From Diphasiastrum complanatum (lineage: Eukaryota; Streptophyta; Lycopodiopsida; Lycopodiales; Lycopodiaceae): a DNA stretch of 64,000 nt. Of this stretch, positions 1 to 11,261 are shown piece after piece. A program made the position numbers and the translations under genes. How positions within the stretch are numbered: the first letter of the stretch is position 1; every line of letters starts with the position of its first letter. The notes below the pieces were generated by a model. That model was given only the letters and a program-made list of their open reading frames with translations, was not told the origin of the DNA and searched no databases. The stretch is taken from NCBI GenBank assembly GCA_029204225.1, contig CM055103.1, forward strand, positions 57,730,529 through 57,794,528, given 5' to 3'.

Positions 1-123
1 TCGCTTTATGGTACTCTATATTGTTAAACTTTATACAACTGTATTTTTACATGTTATGCTATAAATTGAAGGGTTCAAAGGGTTTGGTCTTGACTTGTCA
101 AGAGGAACTATGTGAAATCTTGT

Positions 124-125
<2 letters not shown>

Positions 126-208
<83 letters not shown>
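126..208 (+). repeat. (CT)n microsatellite, 83 bp
   Basis: Uninterrupted CT dinucleotide tract. The sister copy at 33,290-33,444 is 155 bp. Leu/Ser-only reading frames across it are an artefact of the repeat. Confidence 0.97.
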
Positions 209-210
<2 letters not shown>

Positions 211-346
211 GCACGATGCTCTAAGCTATATAACTTTACCATGATAAATGGATTTATTAGGTACCATACAATGTATATGGTTTTTTTTGACAAAGTTTAG
301 AATTCAAATGTATACTTTCCCTCCAATTTTCACTCCATCAGAAGAC

Positions 347-425
347 TATATAAGAGATATATCACTACCAAAACCCTTACTTTGCTTCTCTTTACTTCTC
401 CTCCTCTTCTCCTTCTTCCTTATGT
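347..425 (+). promoter_or_regulatory. TATA box and pyrimidine-rich leader (candidate promoter)
   Basis: TATATAAG at 347-354 is followed 20-70 bp downstream by a C/T-rich stretch (about 380-420), as in plant core promoters with a Y patch. Both elements are conserved in the inverted copy around 33,060-33,130 on the minus strand. No clear coding sequence follows, so it may drive a non-coding or degenerate retroelement transcript. Inference from sequence only. Confidence 0.4.
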
Positions 426-570
426 TGGCTCACTCCTCGTGGTGCCCATCTACGGCTCTCGGATCGTCACAAGCACAAGGACTGGTATGCCTTTGTATCT
501 AATGCTTCTCTATTTTGATAGCATATACAAGAATTGCTTTTACTTGCTTTGCTGAGTGAATAAACTATGG

Positions 571-602
571 CAGAAGGAGGGCACTGGATTGCGATCCAGC
601 AC
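571..602 (+). repeat. Hairpin (imperfect inverted repeat)
   Basis: A roughly 14-bp stem with a 2-nt loop around GATCCAG. The equivalent at about 32,873-32,902 has only one mismatch in the 14-bp stem; this copy has three. Function unknown. It could be an RNA stem-loop in the leader of a degenerate retroelement. Confidence 0.5.
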
Positions 603-605
603 CCT

Positions 606-2560
606 CTGAGAAAACCATACATATTATGCATGTCTGCCATTTTGATAAGAGGTAGAACTATGCTGAAAATCGTGATGGTATGCCCTCATAACAATGTTGT
701 GTGGAGGTTTCCATCGTTTCACATAAGATATATGGCAATGGACATTGAAACCACATGCTCATAGCACGTTCGCAACGCGCTACAACTACATGCAAGCCCA
801 TACACATTATGTGGCTTGTTTAGTGTACTTTATATGGCAAGTATATGATGAAACTACACGCTGGAAATGTGCTGACAGCATAGTGTTGCTTCATGCAACC
901 TTCTACATATGTGAGTTGATTGATATGTTTGATTAAGCATGATCTAACTCGTTGTGACAGCGATAACCTCACCATCACATTATATGTTTGATTGAACCTC
1001 TGTTCACATAAATGTGTGGCTATTTTAGCGCTAAGAGGGCAGCGATGACCACACTTTTGTTGGAAGTATTGTATGCCTCTTCAAAGATAATGCAGATGCA
1101 TAGCTAGTTGCCAGCATGACACTTTTTTTTGTATGGTATGATGGTCACCACGAGAGGTATGAATTATGATAAATGATATGCAAATGGTGAGCAAATGCAA
1201 TATGACTCTTATTGTAAATAGATCTTCCTACTACGAGGTTGCATCTCGACTCCATTATTGGACTCAGATTACACTCTTATATAGGTATGCATTCCGAAGA
1301 ACATCTTTGTGAACTTTATATATACGTTTCAGTCATTCCCTTTTTACTAAAAGCAGAGAATTTTTTTTGTAATGAAAATATAGTATGTTTAGCAATGCTT
1401 TTTCATGCTATTATTGTTGTGGCTAAAACTAGACTAAAAAAACTTCTATTATCAGTCGTTGAATAAAATATTGTTCGTAAACAAATATGGCTTCCTCACA
1501 AGACTCTCACGCGACATCTATTCAGGTTAGTATTGCGAAACTTTGCCTTGTGTGTTGGTTTACGAATAAGGTAATGGAGTACAAATTGGAAACATTCACG
1601 TGTAGGATTGGTTATGATAGATGGTAATGGCTAAACTTATAGCTTAAGCTCTCATGTTTTTACCTCTCGGTTAGCAATGATAAACCCACATATATAAGCT
1701 CAGACTACACAGATTATGACTGGATTTTTTTTTGCAATAAGAGAATTGTAAGAACAATAATACAAGTATTGATAACCTACGTGCCCTTAAGGTACATGGA
1801 TTTGTACAAGGGATCATCACATTTGTAGGGATTGGTACGATACATATCTACCCTAATCCTATTACAAATGGTAGGATAAAATACTTGGCTAAAACGCGTA
1901 CTGGTAATAATATAACAAACAAACTCAAAATTTTAAAATCTTATGAACTAGGCAACAACTGACATACTCTTGGAAAGCATGAATATGCTCAAGAGTTTCG
2001 AAAATGGTTATGTGCCTATTATGGGTTCAGATATTGGTATGGCATGGATTTTTCCCATATCTGAGTGTCATTCCATGCTATCTCTCGTTTGCAAATCACA
2101 ACTTATAGAATGCAGTTGTATTTCAAATACATATGATTTTGCTTTCTGAATTGATATGAACTAGTACCATAAAACTGATCAGAATGGCGGAATGCCCTGA
2201 TACGACAATAATATGAGAGAGCCTATCGCAAGTAATTATGTGTTACATAGGAAATATTGGACTACAATTTGTGATCAAGTATTTTAAGCTATTAAGCTGC
2301 TAAACTTATTTTGGACATGGATAAACAGTTGACATTCAGCGTTGACACCTATCTTCCTCATTGTCCTAACTTGTGTGGTTTTGTGTGATGGGATGGTGGC
2401 AGGTACCAACTGGATGAAACTATAAGAGAAACTCGGATTTACTTATTCTAACAGAACTTCAATAAAGTGTTAAACATCATAGCTTTTAAAGATAAGATGT
2501 AAATTCAAGTGAATCTAGAGTAGTCAGATTCAATGAAAGAGACAGAGTTGATCTATTTCT
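606..2560. other. Non-coding repeat, no gene seen
   Basis: AT-rich sequence with only short, unconserved frames. The part at about 2,160-2,410 is homologous (about 70% by eye) to two places in the middle of the window, 30,195-30,440 and 33,585-33,830, on the opposite strand. That suggests an old tandem or LTR-like duplication. Nothing else is recognised. Confidence 0.6.
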
Positions 2561-2589
2561 AACCAAAGATCAATTTATGGAGTTGGATC

Positions 2590-3240
<651 letters not shown>

Positions 3241-3369
3241 TAGAACATGAAAAACATAATAGAATGTAAATGCAATGATTCCTCCATGCTTGCAACTTTG
3301 TACTCTATCGAAAATAACAACAACCAAACAATAAATGCAAGTGCTGACCACTTCCTTGCTTCTCTCCTC

Positions 3370-4015
3370 TGTGAAGAATTTTAGATCAATCAAGATTCAA
3401 ATCCATAACTTGATCTTTGGTTAGAAATAGATCAACTCCATCAATCTTGCCAATGTAGAAAAATTAATATCTACTCTAAGAAAGAGATGAAAACTCAATA
3501 AGAACCTGATCAAACATCAAACATATCATATGATGAAGTTTATTTCCGTACAAAAATAGTAAGCTACTATATTTCACTCATGTGGATCCAAAAATAACAT
3601 AAAATAAGCATTCTACACACAAGATTGCAAGATATCACAAATATAGTGCATCAATGGATAGATGAACCCAAGAGAACTCGTGTATAAGCATGAAATGAGA
3701 TAAGAGAGAGAGAATGTGTCTCTTCCCATGAGTTACATCCTTTTATACAAGTCCAAACAGAATTTGAAAGTTTGGTTTCCCTCCATAATGAAAAACCCTA
3801 CTATTTTTGTGACTAGATTCAATGTCTCTACTACTCAAACTTGAATCTTCTAAAACTAGTGTACTAGACTTTTTCACATTTTCACAAAGTGTTTATTAAA
3901 ATGCTTTCAAACTAATATAACTTTGAAAAGACTCTAAGTCTAATATGAAAATTGGCCTCCTTTGTCAAATATACAAATATGACCAAAATAGCATAACTAG
4001 ATGAAATTTTTCACA
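3370..4015 (-). mobile_element. Complete copia LTR (3' LTR of a minus-strand element)
   Basis: A 646-bp LTR. It opens TGTGAAGAATTTTAG and closes ...TTTTTCACA on the plus strand, so the minus strand reads TGTGAAAAATTTC...TTCACA. It sits directly after the C-terminal RNase H fragment at 4,016-4,158. A TATAAAA-like box lies near 3,743-3,748 on the minus strand, and a short GA run (3,703-3,712) lies about 30-40 bp downstream of it. The copy at 28,627-29,274 is 648 bp. Confidence 0.8.
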
Positions 4016-4158
4016 CTCTCTTCAACTAGTTTTAGCATAGACTTTGAGAACACTGCAAGTGAAGTCCTATGCTTCATGAACAAGTCATTTCCCAATGCTT
4101 TGGTGAAGATATCAGCTACACATTCCCTTGAGGACAGATGTTGAAGCTCCACCTCTTA
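4016..4158 (-). pseudogene. Copia RNase H C-terminal fragment
   Basis: On the minus strand this reads like the last about 45 codons of a Ty1/copia pol. It carries the conserved stretch 'ADIFTKAL' found at the end of copia RNase H, then a short polypurine run (GAAGAGAG) next to the LTR at 4,015. Everything upstream of this fragment has been lost or replaced by the element at 4,160-4,484. It is non-functional. The inverted copy is at 28,479-28,626. Confidence 0.75.
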
Positions 4159-4159
4159 G

Positions 4160-4484
4160 GTGTAATTTTCATATTTGAGAAGGCCTAATTTCTATGCATT
4201 ACCATGATTTCAGAAAGAAAAAAGAATCACTTTCAAATGACCTTTGAAGGAGGTCAAATGGCCGTAAATTAGCGTTTCATGTGAAGAATGAAATTTTATC
4301 TTCCTTAGACCAGTGCTCACAGAGAATCGACAAAATCCTACAACCAACCAGCTGGTTTTAAAATTTACCGATTGAGTTTGAAACAAGCATGAAGCAAAAA
4401 GTTGAAAAACCAGCTAAAAATATGAGGAGTAGGAAACTTGCCTCCTTGAAACAAAAGTAGGAGGGAAGTTTTGGGAATACTTGA
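4160..4484. mobile_element. Short non-coding element with the GGTAA...GGCCTTCTCAAA box
   Basis: An about 320-bp segment separating two copia pieces, with an inverted copy at 28,162-28,478. One end carries the box (plus strand: GAGAAGGCCTAATTTCTATG) that also ends the foldback elements near 25,205 and 62,540. The other end is GGGAATACTTGACAT. No terminal inverted repeat was recognised, so its class is unknown. Confidence 0.45.
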
Positions 4485-4523
4485 CATATTTCATTTAGTC
4501 ACTTAATTTTATATTGACTTTTA

Positions 4524-4904
4524 CATTTGATAGGGGCCCTTTTTGATATATTGGCCTTTGAAGAGAACTATTTGAATATTTCAATTCTTCAAAGATTTCC
4601 ATGTGAAATGAACATAGTGCAAGGTTATTAGACAAATTTTCGAATTCAAAATGCATATGGGACTTTAATGAGGTCTATAGTATTGTGTCATACCAAGGGC
4701 CCATGTGTTGTCGTATTGTAATCAAGACAATAAAAGGCCTTGTCCTATTGTAACCTATCCTAGTTGTACCTTGTAACTTACCTACTAAAGTTTACCCCAA
4801 GGTAAAGGTGCAACATAGGATTGATTAGCACTAAACTAATCACAACTAAAAAACTTGTTTAGGCAAAGACGAGGCCCTTTTCGAGTCCAAAAGTGGCCCT
4901 AATG
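4524..4904 (+). mobile_element. Small TIR element (CATTAGGG family)
   Basis: A non-coding element of about 380 bp. The right end is GGCCCTAATG (to 4,904), preceded by a hairpin of GGCCCTTTT and AAAAGTGGCC. The left end is a worn version containing GGGGCCCTTTTTGA. Subterminal sequence around 4,800-4,870 is related in reverse to 17,590-17,690 of the 1.1-kb element. The right flank is copia RNase H. Likely a deletion derivative (MITE). Confidence 0.6.
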
Positions 4905-5330
4905 AGAAGATCTACCAGTGGTCATACATTTAGTTATGGTACTACTACAATTTCATGGAGTAGCAAAAAGCAACCTACAATAGTCTTATCCTCGATGGAA
5001 GCTGAATATTGAGCACTCAACAATGCTACACAAGAAGAAATATGGTTACGAAGATTGCTTGTGGATTTAGGTCAACCATAGGTGGATGCGACTACTATAT
5101 CTTGCGATAATCAAAGCTATAGTCACCTTGCCAAAAGTCTAGTTTTACATGCTCGAACCAAGCACATCGAAATACATTATCATTTTGTTCGAGAGAAAAT
5201 CCTCGATGGAGCCGTTGATCTTGTTTTCTATAAATCTAAAGATCAAGTGGCAGATATTTTTACTAAGTCATTAGGCAGATGTAAATTTGAAAAGCTTTTG
5301 TACTCTACTAGGAATAGAGGAATGTAATTT
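4905..5330 (+). pseudogene. Copia RNase H (C-terminal part), broken
   Basis: A Ty1/copia RNase H domain fragment. It reads from SGHTFSYG-like residues through 'SSMEAEY' (catalytic Glu region), then CDNQSYSHLA, 'HARTKHIEIHYHFVREK' and 'VADIFTKSLG', and stops at 5,327. An in-frame TGA follows EAEY near 5,010 and a TAG lies near 5,080, so the domain is interrupted. RT and earlier parts are missing; the CATTAGGG element abuts the 5' side. A polypurine tract (GAGGGAGAG) and an LTR start follow. Confidence 0.8.
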
Positions 5331-5348
5331 TATCATTGAGGGAGAGTG

Positions 5349-5630
5349 TTAGAAATCAATGATAAACTTCATTGTTACACTTCTTAGTTACTGTTCACGA
5401 TGTACTTTATTATTGATAGCTATTACCAACTGTAACTAGCCGTAGGATAGTCTAGTAGTCTACTTCTAGGTTTTTTCTCTCTATTAGGGTTCAGGGTTTA
5501 TTTGTACATTTTACATTCAGTATGAGACAATGTGATAAAGTGATAGTGCATGTTCTTCTTCCGTCTTCTTTGGTGATTGCTTTTAGTGAATGCTTGATGT
5601 TGCATATCTGATTATTGACAGAGCTATGTG
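5349..5630 (+). mobile_element. Probable copia LTR start after the RNase H fragment
   Basis: TGTTAGAAATCAATG begins right after the polypurine tract GAGGGAGAG, as expected for a 3' LTR. The far end is not certain; the next recognisable copia gag starts at 5,772. No second LTR of this family was found in the window. Confidence 0.5.
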
Positions 5631-5771
5631 GTGTCAGTGCTTGGAGAATTTTTGGTGAATCTATGGTCATTTTTTTGTGTCAAGTAGATCTTGAAAATGG
5701 ACTAGTGGTACCTACTAGTTATATGGAGTCATGTGAAGCTCGATTAGCATCATTATTGTACTCTTTTACTT

Positions 5772-7610
5772 ATGGATTTCCAAGGGTTTATGGTTTCTTG
5801 TGGCAAAAACAAAAGTAAGTATTCTAAAGGGAAAGATCAAGGGGAGGCTTCTTCAAATGGCAAAAAGAAAGATAGGTCAAAGCTAAAGCGCTTCTATTGT
5901 GGCATCAAAGAACACTTTGCAATTGAGTGTTACAAGAAAAAAAGAGATCAAGGAGACAAGCAAGGTAATATTACTCGTGATGAAGATGGCTTGGATGTTC
6001 AAAACTCAAATGATGATGCTTTTGTGATGTCTTCCTATATGCTTGCTAATGATGGAGATCTAGATCCATGGTGGATTGATAGTGGAGCAAGCTCACACAT
6101 GACTTTTCACAGAGAGCACTTCACTTCTTTGTTGGCATGTGGAGATGACAAGAACATGATCTACACGGCCAATGATGGTGAGTGTGCAATCAAAGGGATT
6201 GGCACAGTTCCTATTTCTCTCTCTGCAAATAGGAATCTTCATTTCAAGGATGTTTTGTTCATACCTTCCACTACCAAGAATCTACTGAGTGTGAGTCAAT
6301 TGCTAAGTAGGGGTTTCAAAGTTGAGTTTGATGGAGGTGCTTGCATGATCAAAAGGAAGCATATCTTGATTGCAAAAGGTAAAAGACAAGGGAAGTTTTT
6401 CAAACTAGATGTCTGTGTTATTGATGTGGCAAGTCAAAAAATACCTATTCAAGAGGTTTGTAATAAAAGGATGGGGCACCTCAACTTCAAGTCATTGGAG
6501 ATAATGGCACACTAAGAATCAAGTTTTGATTGGTCTTCCAAGATCCTTAACTAGCATCAATCATGTTTGTGAGTCTTGTGCTTAATCAAAGTCACTTAGA
6601 CTATCTTATACTAGATCTACATCCAGATCTACAAAGCCTTTTCAAATTGTACATTCCGATATTCATGGAATTACTACAATTAGCAATAGTGGAGCTAAGA
6701 TGTATCTAACTTTCATTGAAGATCAAGTGCTTGAGGAATGAAAATGGTGGACAGTACATATATACCAAGTTCAAGGCCTTTTATGATGAGCATGGGATCA
6801 AGAAGGAGTATACAACACCAAGGACCCCACAACAAAATGGATTGGTCGAGAGGAAGAATATAACTTTATGTGAGAGTGCCAAAGCTATGAGGTTATGTGC
6901 TAATCTTCCTAAACCATTTTGGAATCAAGCTTTGTTGTGTGCTAACTTTTTATGCAATAGGTGGCCTAGTGCTATGTTGGATGGAAGAACACCTTTTGAG
7001 ATGCTATTCAAGAGGACGCCAAGTGTCAACTTTCTTAAAACTTTTGGATGTACTTGCTATGTCAATATAACTCTTGATGATAGGACAAAGGAGGATTCAT
7101 CTTCAAGGAAAGGTATATTTGTTGGATATAGTGAGGTGAGTAAAGCCTACAAGGTTTACATTTCTTCTACTAATAAGGTGATTATTGGTAGAGATGTCAT
7201 TTTTGATGAGGGGAAAGGTGTCTTCAAGTGATGATGCTATGGATGGATCTAACATTCTTGATGTTGATGTGATGGATCCTATTTTAGATGGTGATGATGA
7301 CGGACCTTCATCAAGTCAAAAGCCAGGGAGAACATCAAGGCAAGGACAAATGCCTTCAAGGCTCACATATGATGAGAAAGGTAAGCAAGTGGAAGTGACT
7401 CATTTTGCGTTTTCCACATCTTTTGGTGGATCTTCTTGTGTAAATGGTTCTATGCAAGTAGATGGATGCTTTCATGATTTTATAAAAACTAATGAATCTG
7501 AAAAAGAGATATTAGTCAACGGATTTGATGGTCATGTGGAAGATGAAGAGGTTGATCTCAAAGGGCTTCAACAACACAAACAAAATAAAAATTTGGCCTC
7601 TTGGATACGT
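5772..7610 (+). pseudogene. Copia gag-protease-integrase pseudogene
   Basis: Order: gag zinc knuckle (FYCGIKEHFAIEC, in which the first Cys of CX2CX4HX4C is replaced by Arg); protease with 'WWIDSGASSHM' (catalytic D-S-G); pre-integrase HLN region ending at a stop (6,513-6,515); then an integrase core with 'RNENGGQY' (the usual Asp of SDNGG is Glu) and 'QQNGLVERKN' (catalytic Glu present). The segment between the first catalytic Asp region and 'KIKCLRNE' is deleted near 6,718. A further break lies near 7,215. RT and RNase H are missing. The inverted copy at 26,226-28,160 keeps a longer uninterrupted integrase frame. Neither copy can encode a working polyprotein. Confidence 0.85.
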
Positions 7611-8348
7611 TTTGGTTGTTTCTGTTGGACGTGATTTTCATTTTTGAGAAGACCTAATTTCTATGCCTTACCGTGAAGAAAATACACTTTTGTTTAAAAC
7701 TACATTTCTATCTATAAAAAGAATGTTTTCATAGTATCTCACATATATTCAAAATTAATAAATGTACATGTTATATCTAGATTGCAATGCTAATCATTTA
7801 TAGTATTACTTGAACTTAAGTTCAAAAGACATAATTACATTATGACAGTAAACATTTAACCAAGAAAGAGTGAGAGTAATAATAGAATTAGAGATACTAT
7901 TTGTTACATAGCGAATATAGTCAAAGGGGGATAGAGAGAATGAGCAAGAGTGAAAGAACGTCTAGAGAGATAGAGAGTCAAAGGTGTGCACACATGTGTG
8001 GTTGTAGGAAAATGTCGTTGAGAGTTGGACTGTAGAAAGGAATAGTTGTAGTGAAAAGTAGGTTCACAACGTAAGTTCTCCCGTAGGTGAAGTCTATGTG
8101 ATGGGTGTACTAGGGGTGTAGTTAATGTTATATATTCTAGGGCTGTAAAGGCTAGTTATTGCTCTTTGTAGTGTTAATGTGGGGTTAACATTAAGAGGTG
8201 TATCATGTGGGTCCACACTCTACTATTTGAATTTACCATGTCATATGGACCATCCCATTTCATTTGTCACACTTTTATTGGTACACATGGCGTCATTAAT
8301 ACTAATTATATGAAGAGGCCCTTTTTGAGTTCAAAAAAGGCCCTAATG
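7590..8348 (-). mobile_element. CATTAGGG-family element, truncated left copy
   Basis: On the minus strand it begins at 8,348 with CATTAGGGCC followed by a hairpin (CCTTTTTTGAAC/TCAAAAAGGG) and runs to about 7,590, where it is cut into copia integrase sequence. It carries the box CCTAATTTCTATGCCTTACC near 7,652-7,672. The right-arm copy begins at 61,841 and is longer. Relative to that copy this one lacks about 1.3 kb of foldback sequence and neighbouring copia; the junction near 7,580-7,590 has only 2-3 bp of homology. No coding capacity. Confidence 0.65.
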
Positions 8349-8650
8349 GTCATCAATATTACCTGCCCATTCGGCATTTGTATAATCTACCAACATTGGC
8401 ACTTCAAGCTGATCATACTTCAAACAAAAATTCAATGTCCCTCGAATGTATCTGAGAATACGTTTAGCAGACTTCCAGTGTGCTTGACTAGGATCTTGCA
8501 TAAATTGACTAACAACACCAACATCATAAGAAATATCAGGTCGTGTGTGTCAAATAAATCAAACTATTCATCAATGCAAGAATACCACGCCCGTGGTGCT
8601 TGCTTCAATCCATAAATAGCTTTGTAGACCGAGTTGCAATTGCAGCATCT
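8349..8650 (-). pseudogene. Copia RT-RNase H fragment
   Basis: The minus strand carries codons for the RT-RNase H junction of a copia element: 'AIYGLK' near 8,610-8,640, then the region before RNase H, ending 'DAEWAG' at about 8,360-8,380, where the CATTAGGG element interrupts it. About 400 bp of RT present in the sister copy (61,141-61,840) are deleted. 8,651-8,885 shows no gene. Confidence 0.7.
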
Positions 8651-8885
8651 ATGTTTGAGTGGTTTTGATGATCTACATAGTTAATTGAATGATAGTGAAT
8701 AAAAAATCAAATCCAAATCGTGTTATAATAGAATTTTTCTAAATAATAAATATTGCATGCATGAAAAACAAATATATGAAAATTACAAGTGATTTCATTT
8801 TATAGTCACCTGAACAATTGCCCAATACTGGATAGTCATGCATAGTCCACATTAAAATTGCACGCAATCAGCAATATACTTTATA

Positions 8886-10578
8886 ATGATTACTATTGAT
8901 TATTCTCGTTATACTGTTGTTAAGTCTTTAAAAGTCAAGTCAAAGGCTTTATCTGTCTTTAAAGAATATGTGACTGCATGTAAATCACAAAAGAGGCAAG
9001 CACCTGTGGCTCTAAGAACAGATAAGGGAGGGGAATATGTCAATAAAGAATTTGAACTGTTTTGCAAACAAGAAGGAATTAAAAGGCAGTTTACCTTTCC
9101 ACATAATCCATAGCAGAATGGCATTAGTGAGAGAATGAATCGAGCATTACTGAACAACATGAGATGTATGATATATGGAAAGAGCTTGCCTCACATATCT
9201 ACAACAGGTTGCCAATGCAAGGGTTGGGATGGAGAACTCCTAATGAACTTTGGACAAACTCCAAACTAAAGTTGGACCATATCAGAGTTTTTGGTTGTTT
9301 ATGCTATGCAGTAGTGGAAGATGTTGGCAAATTAAACTTGACCCAAGAACATGAAGATGTATATCTGTGGGTTATCCTAAAAAGCAGAAAGGATATAAAG
9401 TTTATATCTTAGAAACTAAGAAAGTCATACTTTCAAGAGATGTAGAATTTTATGAGGATAAATCCTTCTATGAAACAATTGTTCCTAAAAAGGCCTATCT
9501 AGAGATAGATTCTCAAATAAATCCAGTTGACTCATTGCAAGATCAGTCCATAGATCTTAAAGTAGAGCTGGAAGCTGAAAAGCAAGGAGGTGCAACAATT
9601 GGTAATCATCAAGAAGACAGTGAACCAGAGTGAGAAATTTGTTCAAGTGACATTAGGAAATCAACAAGAGTCAGAAAGCCATCGAAAAAGTATGGAGACA
9701 TGATATACCTAATGGAAGAAAGGGATGATCTTGTACTAGAGCCAAAAACTCTAGCAGAAGCGAAGCAGTCCAAATACTAGCTAAGTTGGAGGAAAGCAAT
9801 GGAAGAAGAGATTCAGTCCATGGAAGAAAACCAGGTATGGGAACTTGTGGACATGTCTATCAATTCAAAGATAATTGGAAACAAATGGGTGTACAAAGTG
9901 AAGTTAAAAGCTGACAAAACAGTTGACAGGTTTAAAGCCAGGCTCGTGGCAAAAGGATATAGTCAAATAGAAGGAATAGACTATACTGAAACTTATGCAC
10001 CTGTGGTTAGAATTACCTCTATAAGAATTATGGTTGCAATTGCAACTCAAAAGAATTGGGAAATTTGGCAGTCAGATGTAAAAACAGCTTTTTTAAATGG
10101 AATTACTAGAAGAAAACATTTACATGATACAACCACCTGATTTTGAAGCTGAAAGTAATAAATGCTGCAAACTAAAGAAAGCCATATATGGCTTAAAGCA
10201 TGGGTGTAGGCAGTGGAATCAGAGATTCGACAGAGCTGTAAAAAAACTTGGAATGAAGTTATGTGTGTCTGATGGAAGCATTTATACTATTCATAAAAGG
10301 ACATCATGTTGTCTTACTAGCAGTATATGTAGATGACATTTTGATTACAGGAAACGATGAGTACAATATCAGAAAAATCAAGTAGACATTAGCGCTGGAA
10401 TTTAAAGTAAAAGATTTGGAGGAATTGGCTTATTGCTTGCGAATTGAGATAGAATGAAATACTGCTGCAGATGTTACCATCATGAGTCAGTCTAGGTACA
10501 TCCACGAGATGCTCATTCGTTATCAAATGACTGATTCAGAAGTCATGAGTACTCCAATAGAGAAAGGGCACGAGTAGA
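8886..10578 (+). pseudogene. Copia integrase-RT pseudogene
   Basis: A copia pol relic. Integrase: 'DYSRYTVV', 'RTDKGGEY', then after an in-frame TAG 'QNGISERMNR' (catalytic Glu). There is a frameshift near 9,160-9,350 and in-frame stops near 9,632 and 9,778. RT: 'EEEIQSMEENQVWELV', 'KARLVAKGYSQIEGIDY', 'WQSDVKTAFLNG' (first RT Asp), a frameshift near 10,100, 'IYGLK', and the YVDD-type box 'AVYVDDILIT' near 10,320-10,350. The RNase H domain is missing: the sequence passes from 'STPIEKGHE' straight into LTR at about 10,575. The right arm has the reverse: RNase H kept, integrase-RT middle lost. Confidence 0.85.
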
Positions 10579-10815
10579 TCAATGAACAGTTTTTCTGTTA
10601 GATCAGTTAGGCAAAAGTAGCTTCAGGGTCAGTTGGCATGTCAAGGGGTTGGTAGTTAGGTAGATAATGTGATTGTGTTTAGGCTAAAATGATGCGAGTG
10701 ATAGGTAGTAGCAATGTGTTAGCTAGTAGATAAATATGAGATACTCTGGCACTTAATGTATGCCTTTTTGTGAGTATAGTAGAATGAGATCAAAGAGATT
10801 GTACTGAGTTTTACC
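10579..10815 (+). mobile_element. Copia 3' LTR fragment
   Basis: Follows the pol relic and is repeated inverted at 59,645-59,880. The LTR likely starts TGAACAGTTTTTC. Homology to the right arm ends at 10,815. Beyond that point the left arm has 5.9 kb of sequence (to about 16,690) that the right arm lacks. Confidence 0.6.
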
Positions 10816-10941
10816 ATATTAGATGATAGATGAAGCTTTTTAGTAGGATGAAGCTCTGCTGTATGTACAACTGAATGATTGATGTCTGATATGTCCTTTG
10901 GTTGTATGCATTAGACTTAACACTCTGATTCAGTGCAATAT

Positions 10942-10964
10942 AATAATTGCATAATGCAATTATT
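10942..10964. repeat. Perfect 11-bp palindrome with 1-nt loop
   Basis: AATAATTGCAT, one A, then its exact complement. AT-rich and 23 bp in total. Function unknown. It lies between the LTR fragment and the oxygenase pseudogene. Apart from it, 10,816-11,261 shows no gene. Confidence 0.8.
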
Positions 10965-11261
10965 GCTTCAGTTTCCTTACAAAACAAGAACTGGATTCCA
11001 ATGACATGAAGAGAGGCACACAGATCTGGGATAAGCGTTATGAGCACATTTTTTGGCACTTATAAATAGACTAGGAATCTGTATAACGCATAAACGATGA
11101 TCATAAACTGGGGTAATGTAGCAAACTTCACGTAGCCATCCTTATTATAAGCTATTCACCATATTCATGCAACTGCTCAGCTGCCTTACTTAGAATACCT
11201 AACCAAATTTTAACCCCTTCACTGAGTCAGCATAGCTCTTTGATCACGGAGAAAGTTGAAG

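Noticed and set aside
567-936. Two short frames conserved between block A arms (567-764 and 745-936)
   Set aside because: They are conserved only because the whole block is duplicated. No recognisable domain and no start context.
8205-8615. Plus-strand 136-codon frame, conserved in the right arm
   Set aside because: It is antisense to copia RT-RNase H and the TIR element end. Conservation comes from the duplication.
10811-11059. Minus-strand 82-codon frame
   Set aside because: Lies in AT-rich spacer after an LTR, with no homologue in the sister arm and no motif.
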